A stretch of 41,696 nucleotides of DNA from Algibacter sp. GTDB lineage: Bacteria; Bacteroidota; Bacteroidia; Flavobacteriales; Flavobacteriaceae. Both the position numbers and the translations under genes were made by a program. Shown here piece after piece: positions 7,890 to 18,392 of this stretch (position 1 is its first letter; every line of letters begins with the position of its first letter). The notes under the pieces were generated by a model, which saw only the letters and a program-made list of their open reading frames with translations, was not told the DNA's origin and ran no database searches. The stretch is from NCBI RefSeq assembly GCF_029245835.1, contig NZ_JAQWOO010000014.1, forward strand, positions 1-41,696, given 5' to 3'.

Positions 7890-9542
7890 ATGAAAAAGAC
7901 ATTTAAAGCCCTTAAATTTCCTATTGTTTTTCTTCTTTTAATATCTTTTATTGCTTGCGATAAAGATTTTAACACTATAGATAGTGATGTTTTAGGAGAA
8001 GGAAATGCTAGTTTTTTAACAGACTCTTTGGAATTACCAATAGTGGTTTACAACAAAAAATTAGATTCATTACAAATCAATAACTTATCAGCTAATTTGT
8101 TGGGTGTTTTTAACGATCCTGATTTTGGAAAAACCACAGCTAGTATAGTTACCCAAATAACGCCTAATGCTGCCTCTCTAACTGAAAATTTTGGTGTTAA
8201 TCCAGTTATAGATTCTGTTGTTATAAACATCCCTTATTTTAGTACCATAACTGGAGTCGATTCAAATAATAGTAATATTCAAACATACGCCTTAGATTCT
8301 TTGTACGGCAACAATAGCGCTCCTGTAAAATTATCTATCTACCAGAATAATTATTTTTTAAGAGACTTTGATCCTTCTGGGAATGTTAGCAGTGTTCAAA
8401 ATTACTATTCAAAGACAGAAGTTCTTGATGATGCAACCCGTAATTATGCTTTAAACGGTTCTCAACAAATAGATTTTGATAATCATTTAGGTGAACTGAT
8501 TTATGAAAATAATAATTTCACAAATAATAGTGAAGCTATTGAATTATGGAATATAACAAGTACAGATACAACTATAACTTATGCAGCACCTGCTTTAAGA
8601 ATTTGTTTTGATGGTGAAGTTGATGATGATGCAGATGAAATAGAATTTTGGCAGCAAACCATTGTTGCAAAAAATGGGAGCCCTGACATAAGTAGTGCAA
8701 ATAACTTTAAAAACTACTTTAGAGGTTTATATTTTAAAACAGAAGCCATTGATAATGACGGTAACATGATTTTAATGAATTTAGCTTCAACAGGAGCTAA
8801 TATTACTATTTATTATTCTAAAGGCGAGGAAGGTACAAGAATACAAGACAGCTACGTTTTAAATTTTACTGGCAATAGGTTAAACGTATTTAAAAATGAG
8901 TTTTTTGCGCCATTAATTAATGGTAATAAAGACGAAGGTGATGAAACTTTATACCTTAAAGGATTAGAAGGCTCAATGGCTGTTGTAGATTTATTTCCAA
9001 CAGAAGAGGCGCTTGAGAACTTTAAAAATCAATTTCTTGATGCTAATGGAAATCAAAAAGCACTTATTAATGAAGCCTATTTAATTGTTTTTGAAGATGA
9101 TGACATGCTTACAAATCCAATAGACCAAAATGGAAATTCATACCATAAATACGACCGTATTTTTGCTTATGATATAAAAAATAATAGTGTAACCATTGAT
9201 TACTTAAATGATTTTACAGAAAACCAAACCAACCCTTTAATCTCTAAAATTTTGCATCTTGGCCAAAGAGAAGAATCGGGAAAATATAAAATACGTATTA
9301 CAGAATATTTAAACAACATTATACAGAACAATTCTACAAATTATCAAATTGGTTTAGTTTTATCAAATAATGTAAATGTTACTTCAAGTTCAGAAATTTT
9401 AAATAGTAATGATGATGTTACAGCTGTTCCAATGGCGTCAATAATATCTCCAAGAGGCACAATTCTTCATGGAAGTAATTCGCTTACAGTAGAAAAACAG
9501 TTAAAATTTAAAGTATTTTTTACTAAATCTAAAGCCAATTAG
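7890..9542 (+). CDS. DUF4270 family lipoprotein
   Basis: This 550-aa protein begins with a lipoprotein signal peptide ending in LISFIAC, with the acylated cysteine at residue 23, so it should be anchored in a membrane facing the periplasm or surface. The region from LPIVVYNKKLDSLQINNL through LLGVFNDPDFGKTTASIVTQI is typical of DUF4270, a Bacteroidetes family of unknown function. The rest is beta-rich. It begins 27 bases after the glycogen-synthase-like gene, so the two are probably cotranscribed. Nothing in the sequence shows an activity. Confidence 0.85.
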   Translation: MKKTFKALKFPIVFLLLISFIACDKDFNTIDSDVLGEGNASFLTDSLELPIVVYNKKLDSLQINNLSANLLGVFNDPDFGKTTASIVTQITPNAASLTENFGVNPVIDSVVINIPYFSTITGVDSNNSNIQTYALDSLYGNNSAPVKLSIYQNNYFLRDFDPSGNVSSVQNYYSKTEVLDDATRNYALNGSQQIDFDNHLGELIYENNNFTNNSEAIELWNITSTDTTITYAAPALRICFDGEVDDDADEIEFWQQTIVAKNGSPDISSANNFKNYFRGLYFKTEAIDNDGNMILMNLASTGANITIYYSKGEEGTRIQDSYVLNFTGNRLNVFKNEFFAPLINGNKDEGDETLYLKGLEGSMAVVDLFPTEEALENFKNQFLDANGNQKALINEAYLIVFEDDDMLTNPIDQNGNSYHKYDRIFAYDIKNNSVTIDYLNDFTENQTNPLISKILHLGQREESGKYKIRITEYLNNIIQNNSTNYQIGLVLSNNVNVTSSSEILNSNDDVTAVPMASIISPRGTILHGSNSLTVEKQLKFKVFFTKSKAN

Positions 9543-9691
9543 TAAATTAAAAATATGTTTTAAATGAAACTAATTTGTTAGTGAAGTGAATTTTATCGTA
9601 CAAATCAATTCGTTTGTATAATAATTATCTGTCATTAGTATTTATTTTACATATTTGCTTTAAAATTAAATAACCCCAAAATCAGAAAATT

Positions 9692-11545
9692 ATGTGTGGA
9701 ATTGTTGGATATATTGGCCCCAGAGAAGCATACCCGATTATAGTAGAAGGTCTTAAACGTTTGGAATATAGAGGCTATGATAGTGCAGGAATTGCTTTAT
9801 TTGACGGCACTGACCTTAAAGTATCTAAAACCAAAGGGAAAGTAGCCGATTTAGAAAAACGCGCTGAAAATGAAATTTCTAAAAATGGAAATGTAGGTAT
9901 AGGACATACGCGTTGGGCAACTCACGGTGTTCCTAATGATTTAAACTCCCATCCGCATCTATCTAACTCTGGTGAATTAGTTATTATTCATAATGGTATT
10001 ATAGAGAATTATGAATCTCTTAAACAAGAACTTATCTCTAGAGGTTACACTTTCAAATCAGATACTGATACTGAAGTTTTAATAAACCTAATTGAAGATG
10101 TAAAAAAAGAACAGAACGTAAAACTTGGTAAAGCGGTTCAAATCGCATTAAACCAAGTTATTGGCGCATATGCTATAGCTGTTTTTGATAAAAACAAACC
10201 AGAGGAAGTTGTTGTAGCACGTTTAGGAAGTCCTTTGGCAATTGGTATAGGCGAAAACGAAGATGAATTTTTTATTGCTAGTGATGCTTCTCCTTTTTTA
10301 GAATACACAAAAAATGCTGTATATCTTGAAGATGAAGAAATGGCTGTAATTAGGTTTCATAAAGGTATAAAAGTTAGAAAAATTAAAGATGATTCTCTAG
10401 TAGACACTTATGTACAAGAACTTCAACTTAATCTAGAGCAAATTGAAAAAGGGGGTTATGATCACTTTATGCTTAAAGAAATCCATGAACAACCTAAAGC
10501 AATAACTGATACTTATAGAGGTCGGTTATTAAGAAACGAAGCTATTATAAAAATGGCTGGTGTTGAAGATAACATGAAAAGGTTTCTTAATGCCAATCGT
10601 ATAATTATAGTGGCTTGCGGAACATCATGGCATGCAGGATTGGTAGCAGAATATATTTTTGAAGATTTAGCTAGAATCCCTGTAGAAGTTGAGTATGCTT
10701 CAGAATTTAGATATCGTAATCCTGTTATTACAGAAGATGATGTCGTTATAGCAATCTCTCAATCAGGAGAAACAGCTGATACTCTTGCAGCTATTAAGTT
10801 AGCTAAATCAAAAGGGGCTTTTGTATTTGGGGTTTGTAATGTTGTAGGCTCATCTATTGCAAGAGAGTCTGATGCCGGAGCATACACCCATGCTGGACCA
10901 GAAATTGGTGTAGCATCTACTAAAGCTTTTACAACACAAATTACAGTTTTAACGCTAATAGCACTAAGATTAGCAAGGGCTAAAGGCACTATTAGCAGTT
11001 CAGATTTCCGTCAACATCTTTTAGAATTAGAAATGATTCCAAAAAAGGTGGAGAAGGCATTACAATCTGATGCCAACATAAAAACTATTTCTAATGTTTA
11101 CAAAAACGTTAGAAATTTCTTATACCTAGGAAGAGGATATAATTTCCCCGTTGCGCTTGAAGGCGCTCTTAAACTTAAAGAAATTTCATACATACACGCT
11201 GAAGGCTATCCTGCTGCAGAAATGAAACATGGTCCAATTGCATTAATTGATGAAAATATGCCTATTGTCGTTATTGCCACAAAAAAGGGACATTATGAAA
11301 AAGTAGTTAGTAATATACAAGAAATTAAATCTAGAAAAGGAAAAATTATTGGAATTGTTACTGAGGGAGACACCCAAGTTAGAGCACTAGCTGATCATGT
11401 TATTGAAGTTCCTGAAACTTTAGAATCACTATCACCTTTACTTACAACTATTCCTTTGCAGTTATTATCATATCATATAGCGGTCATGCTAGATAAAAAT
11501 GTTGATCAACCAAGAAATTTAGCAAAATCTGTCACCGTAGAATAG
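9692..11545 (+). CDS. glmS: Glutamine-fructose-6-phosphate aminotransferase (isomerizing)
   Basis: GlmS makes glucosamine-6-phosphate from fructose-6-phosphate and glutamine, the first step to UDP-GlcNAc for peptidoglycan and lipopolysaccharide. The N-terminal MCGIVGYIG exposes Cys2, the glutaminase nucleophile. GIGHTRWATHG and HNGIIENY follow in the same domain (to about residue 220). Two SIS sugar-isomerase domains come next, the first opening with VACGTSWHAG near residue 308, the second with LGRGYNFPVALEGALKLKEISY. The C-terminus QPRNLAKSVTVE is the conserved family end. The length of 617 aa is normal. A 149-base gap with the near-consensus box CATATTTG (9650-9657) separates it from the preceding gene, so it may have its own promoter. 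Confidence 0.98.
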   Translation: MCGIVGYIGPREAYPIIVEGLKRLEYRGYDSAGIALFDGTDLKVSKTKGKVADLEKRAENEISKNGNVGIGHTRWATHGVPNDLNSHPHLSNSGELVIIHNGIIENYESLKQELISRGYTFKSDTDTEVLINLIEDVKKEQNVKLGKAVQIALNQVIGAYAIAVFDKNKPEEVVVARLGSPLAIGIGENEDEFFIASDASPFLEYTKNAVYLEDEEMAVIRFHKGIKVRKIKDDSLVDTYVQELQLNLEQIEKGGYDHFMLKEIHEQPKAITDTYRGRLLRNEAIIKMAGVEDNMKRFLNANRIIIVACGTSWHAGLVAEYIFEDLARIPVEVEYASEFRYRNPVITEDDVVIAISQSGETADTLAAIKLAKSKGAFVFGVCNVVGSSIARESDAGAYTHAGPEIGVASTKAFTTQITVLTLIALRLARAKGTISSSDFRQHLLELEMIPKKVEKALQSDANIKTISNVYKNVRNFLYLGRGYNFPVALEGALKLKEISYIHAEGYPAAEMKHGPIALIDENMPIVVIATKKGHYEKVVSNIQEIKSRKGKIIGIVTEGDTQVRALADHVIEVPETLESLSPLLTTIPLQLLSYHIAVMLDKNVDQPRNLAKSVTVE

Positions 11546-11572
11546 AAAACTTACTTCAAATAGATATTTAAA

Positions 11573-11607
11573 AATTGCCATGCTTTACTACAATAAGTAT
11601 GGCAATT
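11573..11607 (+). terminator. Possible terminator hairpin after glmS
   Basis: An inverted repeat with 13-base arms and one mismatch (AATTGCCATGCTT / AAGTATGGCAATT) with a nine-base loop starts 27 bases after the glmS stop codon. It is not followed directly by a strong T-run, so it is a weak factor-independent terminator at best. Confidence 0.45.
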
Positions 11608-11764
11608 CTCAATTTTACCCTATGTTTTTTATTTATTTAGTAGCAAAATCTCAATTTTTTTATTAAAAAGTGCTATGCATGCATAATTTTTTTTACTTTT
11701 ATCAGCTAGGATTATATCATAATTTTATATTACCTTGTTGTTAAACTTAAACTCAAATTACTAA

Positions 11765-14626
11765 ATGAAGACAATTCTCCCTTATTTAATGCTTTTGTTT
11801 TGTGGCTTATCTTTTTCACAAACAACAATTACAGGTTCAGTCGTCGATGATAATAGTCAGCCCATTCCGGGAGCTAATATCATTATTGTTGGAACATCTA
11901 CAGGTACCGTTACAGATTTTGATGGTAACTTTTCCTTAAACACAAATTTAAATCCCCCATTTTCACTACAAGCAAGTAGTGTTGGTTTTGAAACGGTTAT
12001 TGAAGCAATAACCTCAAACAACCAAAAAATTAATTTTATACTAAACGAAGGAACCTCTTTAGATGAAGTTGTTATTTCCGCATCAAGAACACCCGAACGT
12101 GTTTTCGAATCGCCTGTAACCATTGAGCGTTTTGGATTAAAAGATATAAAAAACACAGCTTCTGCGGAGTTTTACGATGGTTTAGAAAACTTAAAAGGTG
12201 TTGATATTAACACTAATAGTTTAACTTTTAAATCCATTAACACCAGAGGTTTTGCTACATTTGCTAACACACGGTTTATGCAGCGCGTAGACGGTATGGA
12301 CAATGCAGCACCTGCACTTAACTTCCCGCTTGGTAATTTACTAGGCATGGTAGAAACCGATGTGCAAAGTGTAGAACTATTGCCCGGAGCAGCATCCGCA
12401 CTTTACGGAGCTAATGCCTTTAACGGAGTTCTTTTTATGACAAGTAAAAGTCCTTTTGATCACACTGGTATAAGTGCTTACTATAAACAAGGTATAACAT
12501 CACAAGAGGTTTCAGGCAATAACGAGTATCAAGATTATGGTATTAGAGCTGCATATAAATTTAATGATAAATTTGCTGCAAAAGTAAACTTTAGTTATTT
12601 ACAAGGTACCGACTGGGCAGCAAACGATACTAGAGGAAAAGATAGAAACACATCATTTATTAAACCAAATAGCACTAGAGCCAATGATATTGATTATGAT
12701 GGTGTAAATGTTTACGGAGATTTAGCTTCTTCAAATTTAGCGGTTGTAGCAGCAAGTCCTGATTTCTTACAAGGTCTAGCAGCTAGAGGAATAAATCCTG
12801 CAGTAGCAAATTTATTACCAGCAGTAAATGTGAGTAGAACAGGTTATGACGAAGCAGATTTAACAAACTATGATGCCAAAAGCATTAAAGCTGATTGGGG
12901 TTTATTTTTCCGTCCTTGGGAAAATGATTTTGAAATTCAATATGTTGGTAAAATAGGTTCTGGTTCTACAATTTATCAAGGTTCTAACAGATACTCTATC
13001 AAAAATTTCTTTTTACAACAACATAAATTAGAAATAAAAAATGATAACTTTTTCGTAAGAGGTTATGTTACTGCAGATAATGCAGGAGATTCTTATGATA
13101 TGGTATTTACAGGTGTAAATATTAATCGACAATGGAAATCTGACGAACAATGGTTTGGAGAATATGCTGGTGCTTTTTTAACAAGTACCTTGGCTGGAGC
13201 AACAGGAAATGAAGCGCATGCCAATGCAAGAATAGCTGCAGATACTGGACGATTAGACCCTATTAATACCCCAGAACAATTTCAAGCAGCGTTTAATAAA
13301 GTAACAAGTGATCCAAACATACTTACTGGAAGTCAACTTAAAGATGAATCGAAAATTTATCATTCTGATGCTAATTATAACTTTAGTCATTTAACAGATT
13401 TTGCCGAAATTCAAGTTGGTGGGTCTTACAGGCAATATGTGCTTAACTCTTTTGGAACTATTTATAACGATGGCGACGGAGAAATACCATATTCTGAAGT
13501 GGGTTTATATACTCAAATTCAAAAGAAATTTTTAGAGGATGATCGATTAAAATTAACAGCCTCTTTAAGATATGACAAGTCTGAACTTTTTGATGCGTTT
13601 TTCTCACCTAGATTATCTCTTGGATACAATATAGGAAACGATAAAAATCATAACATAAGAGCATCTTTTCAAACAGGATTTAGAAATCCAGATACACAAG
13701 CTTTATATATTGGTTTTAACCTAGGCCCTATAGTTTTGATTGGTAGTGCACCAGATAATCCAGAACGATTTTCAAAAACAGCAAGTGGTTCAGATTTATC
13801 AGCAACTGGTCAAGCCATACTAGGTTCAACTAGTTATACCTACGATGGAACAGGTGCTTATAACAACTCGTTTACAAGAAGTTCAGCAACAGCATTTGGA
13901 GCTTCTAGAAACCCTGCAGACTTAGAAATTGCAAATCCAGATATCGTAAAACCAGAACAAGTCAGTTCTTTTGAGTTTGGTTACAGAGGTAAAGTTGAAA
14001 AAGTGGTTATAGATTTTAGCGCATACTACAACCAATATCAAGATTTTATTACAACGGTTGATGTTATTAATCCTTTTTATGGCGATGTTGAATTAACACA
14101 AACCATTCCTGTAAATGGCAACCCAACACCTTTAGCATTAGTAGCATTATCACAAGGAGATATTGAGGTATTTCGTGCCTATACAAACACTACTGAAGAT
14201 GTTAATTCGTATGGAGCGGCTTTAGGAGTTTCTACAAAGGTATTTGGTGATTTTGATTTAGGAATGAATTATACTTATGCAAAACTAGATTTTGATCGTC
14301 AAGCAAACTCAGATTTTCAAACTAATTTCAATACACCAGAGCATAAGGTTAAGGCTACTTTTGGAAATACCGATTTATTTAAGAATTTTGGTTTTAACCT
14401 AGCATGGAGATGGAGTGACGATTATGTATGGGAAGCCACTTTCCTGACTGCTGATGTTCCTGCCTTTCATGTTCTAGACGCTCAAGTTAATTTTAGAATC
14501 CCTCGTTATAAATCTTCTATTAAAGTTGGCGCAAGTAACCTTTTAGGTGATGAGTATTTCACTGCAGCTGGAACTGGATTAATAGGTTCTCAATACTATG
14601 TGTCTCTGACTATCAATAACCTATAA
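11765..14626 (+). CDS. TonB-dependent receptor with carboxypeptidase-like N-terminal domain
   Basis: A 953-aa outer-membrane receptor. In order: a signal peptide (MKTILPYLMLLFCGLSFS); a CarboxypepD_reg-like beta-sandwich (TTITGSVVDDNSQPIPGANI to about residue 95, with GTVTDFDGNFSL); a plug domain (SINTRGFATFANTRFMQRVD, VELLPGAASALYGANAFNGV); and a long beta-barrel ending in the aromatic-rich strand GSQYYVSLTINNL. It has the SusC-like N-terminal domain, but no SusD follows. Instead an SGNH lipoprotein starts 13 bases downstream, clearly in the same operon. The imported substrate cannot be read from the sequence; the partner suggests an esterified or lipidic compound, which is inference. Confidence 0.93.
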   Translation: MKTILPYLMLLFCGLSFSQTTITGSVVDDNSQPIPGANIIIVGTSTGTVTDFDGNFSLNTNLNPPFSLQASSVGFETVIEAITSNNQKINFILNEGTSLDEVVISASRTPERVFESPVTIERFGLKDIKNTASAEFYDGLENLKGVDINTNSLTFKSINTRGFATFANTRFMQRVDGMDNAAPALNFPLGNLLGMVETDVQSVELLPGAASALYGANAFNGVLFMTSKSPFDHTGISAYYKQGITSQEVSGNNEYQDYGIRAAYKFNDKFAAKVNFSYLQGTDWAANDTRGKDRNTSFIKPNSTRANDIDYDGVNVYGDLASSNLAVVAASPDFLQGLAARGINPAVANLLPAVNVSRTGYDEADLTNYDAKSIKADWGLFFRPWENDFEIQYVGKIGSGSTIYQGSNRYSIKNFFLQQHKLEIKNDNFFVRGYVTADNAGDSYDMVFTGVNINRQWKSDEQWFGEYAGAFLTSTLAGATGNEAHANARIAADTGRLDPINTPEQFQAAFNKVTSDPNILTGSQLKDESKIYHSDANYNFSHLTDFAEIQVGGSYRQYVLNSFGTIYNDGDGEIPYSEVGLYTQIQKKFLEDDRLKLTASLRYDKSELFDAFFSPRLSLGYNIGNDKNHNIRASFQTGFRNPDTQALYIGFNLGPIVLIGSAPDNPERFSKTASGSDLSATGQAILGSTSYTYDGTGAYNNSFTRSSATAFGASRNPADLEIANPDIVKPEQVSSFEFGYRGKVEKVVIDFSAYYNQYQDFITTVDVINPFYGDVELTQTIPVNGNPTPLALVALSQGDIEVFRAYTNTTEDVNSYGAALGVSTKVFGDFDLGMNYTYAKLDFDRQANSDFQTNFNTPEHKVKATFGNTDLFKNFGFNLAWRWSDDYVWEATFLTADVPAFHVLDAQVNFRIPRYKSSIKVGASNLLGDEYFTAAGTGLIGSQYYVSLTINNL

Positions 14627-14639
14627 AAAAAATAAAATT

Positions 14640-16274
14640 ATGAAATATAAATATATATGGCTTTTCACGCTTTTAGTTGGTTTTTTATCATGTGAAGAAA
14701 TAGAAAGCCCAATACCAGAAGCCGTTTTACTTCCAGAATTAACTACGGGTTCAGTAGATTTTTCTAATTACGTAGCAGTAGGAGCATCTTTCACTGCTGG
14801 ATTTACAGATGGTGGTTTGTTTATAGCATCACAACAAAATTCCTTTCCAAACATTTTAGCAAAAGAGTTTGCAAAAGTTGGAGGAGGCGAATTTAAACAA
14901 CCATTAATGGCAGATAATACAGGAGGTATTTTAGTTGGTGGTAATGTTGCTAGAGGTTATAGGTTTACCTTTAATAGTGAAACTAGCACCCCTCAATCCT
15001 TAGATACTTTTTTAACAGGATTAGGCGCATCTGTACCACCTATTACAACAGAGGCAGGGATTAGCCTTGGTAGTGATTTTAATAATTTTGGAATTCCAGG
15101 AGCAAAGAGCTGGCACTTATTAGCTCCAGGATATGCCGGTGCGAATCCATATTATGCAAGAATAGCATCTGGTCCAACAGCAACAGTAGTAGGCGATGCC
15201 ATAGCACAAAACCCAACATTTTTTACCTTATCAGAAGTTGGAGGAAATGATGTTTTGGGATATGCGCTTTCTGGTGGAGATGGCACAGATATTATAACGC
15301 CTGTTGCTGGACCTCCAGGAGTTGGTTTCAATGAATCATTTGGTGCTTTAGTAAATACCTTAACTTCCAATGGTGCAAAAGGCGTCGTAACCAATGTACC
15401 ATATGTTAAAGATTTACCGCACTTTACCACAGTACCCTTCAAACCATTAAGTCCAGCAAATCCAGATTTTGTAGATCAAATACCTACACTGAACGGTATT
15501 TTTGGTCAATTAAATCAAGTATTCGCCTTTTTAGAAAGTCAGGGAATCCCTAATGCCACTGAACGTCAAATCGTTTTTAGTCAAACTGAAGCAAGTGCCG
15601 TTGTGATTCACGATGAAAGCTTAGCTAATTTATCCACTAATATAGCTGATGTACTAAAATTAAGCCCAACATTCCCAGCCTTTGTTGAAGCTCTTGGCCT
15701 TCCAGCTGAGGTGGCTCCCGTAGTGGCTGATTTATTTGGATTTGTATATGGACAAGCCAGACAAGCCAATGAAAACGATTTACTTGTTTTACCAAGTAGT
15801 GCAGTAATTGGAACAGTTAACACAAACTCTGTAGCTTTTTTAATGTCTCAAGGCGTACCACAACAATTAGCTGGTCAATTTTCTGCAGAAGGCATTACAT
15901 TTCCTTTAGAAGACAAATGGGTGTTATTACCTAGCGAACAGGACGATATTAAGATAGCAACAGACGCTTATAATGTAACTATTGCCTCTATAGCAAGCAG
16001 CAATGACAATGTGGCTTTAGTAGACCTTAATTCTATACTAACTGAAGCCTCGACGATGGGTATTGATTTTGACGGCTTTAATTTAAGTACAGATTTAGTT
16101 ACCGGTGGCACAGTAAGTTTGGATGGTTTTCATCTTACCGCTAGAGGTTATGCTTTTATGGCTAACAAATTCTTAGAAGCTATAGATACTTCTTTTGGAA
16201 CAAACTTTATTGCATCTGGAAATGTTGCTAAAGCAAGTAGTTATCCAACTTTCTATTCCCCACTATTACAATAA
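14640..16274 (+). CDS. SGNH/GDSL-type hydrolase lipoprotein
   Basis: The N-terminus is a lipoprotein signal (LLVGFLSC, acylated Cys18). The GDSL block I reads YVAVGASFTAGF: the usual Asp is Ala but the nucleophile Ser50 is present. Block III is VGGNDVLGYAL near residue 202 (the oxyanion Asn) and block V is DGFHLTARGYAFMA near 495 (catalytic His). All SGNH catalytic residues are therefore in place. About 290 residues separate blocks III and V, so the protein is long (544 aa) for the fold. It is the second gene of an operon with the TonB receptor and probably works at the outer membrane. A role in cleaving an ester before uptake is inferred. Confidence 0.88.
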   Translation: MKYKYIWLFTLLVGFLSCEEIESPIPEAVLLPELTTGSVDFSNYVAVGASFTAGFTDGGLFIASQQNSFPNILAKEFAKVGGGEFKQPLMADNTGGILVGGNVARGYRFTFNSETSTPQSLDTFLTGLGASVPPITTEAGISLGSDFNNFGIPGAKSWHLLAPGYAGANPYYARIASGPTATVVGDAIAQNPTFFTLSEVGGNDVLGYALSGGDGTDIITPVAGPPGVGFNESFGALVNTLTSNGAKGVVTNVPYVKDLPHFTTVPFKPLSPANPDFVDQIPTLNGIFGQLNQVFAFLESQGIPNATERQIVFSQTEASAVVIHDESLANLSTNIADVLKLSPTFPAFVEALGLPAEVAPVVADLFGFVYGQARQANENDLLVLPSSAVIGTVNTNSVAFLMSQGVPQQLAGQFSAEGITFPLEDKWVLLPSEQDDIKIATDAYNVTIASIASSNDNVALVDLNSILTEASTMGIDFDGFNLSTDLVTGGTVSLDGFHLTARGYAFMANKFLEAIDTSFGTNFIASGNVAKASSYPTFYSPLLQ

Positions 16275-16297
16275 AATAAACTCAAAATAAAATATTA

Positions 16298-16327
16298 AAA
16301 ACACCTTCAATTTGGAGGTGTTTTTTT
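16298..16327 (+). terminator. Factor-independent terminator after the TonB/SGNH operon
   Basis: AAAACACCTTC and GGAGGTGTTTT form an 11-pair stem (one G-T pair) around a five-base loop, followed by an unbroken T-run to 16327. It begins 23 bases after the stop codon of the SGNH gene. Confidence 0.87.
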
Positions 16328-16374
16328 ATTGTAAAAAACCTATAAAAACAACTTTCATTTTAAATTAAAAAATA

Positions 16375-16382
16375 TATCTTTG
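16375..16382 (+). promoter_or_regulatory. Probable -7 promoter box for atpD
   Basis: TATCTTTG is an exact TAnnTTTG match followed by CACG, 58 bases before the atpD start codon. The -33 region carries only a T-rich approximation of TTG. Confidence 0.65.
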
Positions 16383-16437
16383 CACGCGAAAACTTCAAAT
16401 GTTTTCAGAATTAAAACGCATAATATTAAACATATAA

Positions 16438-17949
<1,512 letters not shown>

Positions 17950-18014
17950 GCCTAAAGCAACTGCTGAATTTATTTTAGCATCTTTTAAATTGAACATCGA
18001 ATAAAATTATAAAG

Positions 18015-18035
18015 ACCCTGAACTAAATTCAGGGT
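18015..18035 (+). promoter_or_regulatory. Intercistronic hairpin in the atpD-atpC gap
   Basis: A perfect 8-bp stem (ACCCTGAA / TTCAGGGT) with a CTAAA loop lies between atpD and atpC. No T-run follows, so it does not look like a terminator; it could be a transcript-processing or stabilising element. Confidence 0.6.
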
Positions 18036-18054
18036 AGTTAAACAAGTTTAACTA
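18035..18054 (+). promoter_or_regulatory. Inverted repeat reaching the atpC start codon
   Basis: Two perfect 9-base arms (TAGTTAAAC and GTTTAACTA) are separated by AA; the last base of the right arm is the A of the atpC ATG. As RNA it would fold with eight pairs and a CAAG loop and could hide the start region. It abuts the preceding hairpin, sharing one base. Confidence 0.6.
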
Positions 18055-18332
18055 TGTATTTAGAAATAGTATCACCTGAAGCAACCCTATTTAACGGAGA
18101 AGTAACTAGTATTGTGGTTCCTGGAACTCATGGTGATTTTGAACTGTTAAATAATCACGCCCCTATTGTTTCTATTTTGAAAGAAGGTGTTGTAAAAATC
18201 TCTGGAAACATTCAATTAACTGAAGACGTAGAAGATAAATTTACAAAAGGTGAAAACGGCAGAACATTATTAAAAATAAATTCTGGAACTCTAGAAATGA
18301 AAGATAATAAGGTTATTGTCTTAGCAGATTAA
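18054..18332 (+). CDS. atpC: F1Fo ATP synthase subunit epsilon (short form)
   Basis: The epsilon subunit forms part of the rotating central stalk. MYLEIVSPEATLFNGEV, VVPGTHGDFELLNNHAPIVSIL and LKINSGTLEMKDNKVIVLAD show the N-terminal beta-sandwich domain. At 92 aa the protein ends where the sandwich ends, so the C-terminal helical hairpin of the ~135-aa proteobacterial subunit (the part that inhibits ATP hydrolysis) is missing. Short epsilon subunits are, to my knowledge, normal in Bacteroidetes. Its start codon is embedded in an inverted repeat, and a strong terminator follows. Confidence 0.95.
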   Translation: MYLEIVSPEATLFNGEVTSIVVPGTHGDFELLNNHAPIVSILKEGVVKISGNIQLTEDVEDKFTKGENGRTLLKINSGTLEMKDNKVIVLAD

Positions 18333-18362
18333 GAATTTCATTTTCTGTCTTTAAGAATATTT

Positions 18363-18392
18363 AAAACGCGAAGCCATGCTTCGCGTTTTTTT
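18363..18392. terminator. Strong bidirectional terminator between atpC and the symporter gene
   Basis: Perfect 12-bp arms (AAAACGCGAAGC / GCTTCGCGTTTT) with a CAT loop and T-runs on both strands. It lies in a convergent gap and its plus-strand T-run touches the stop codon of the minus-strand symporter at 18391, so it can serve both transcripts. Confidence 0.92.
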
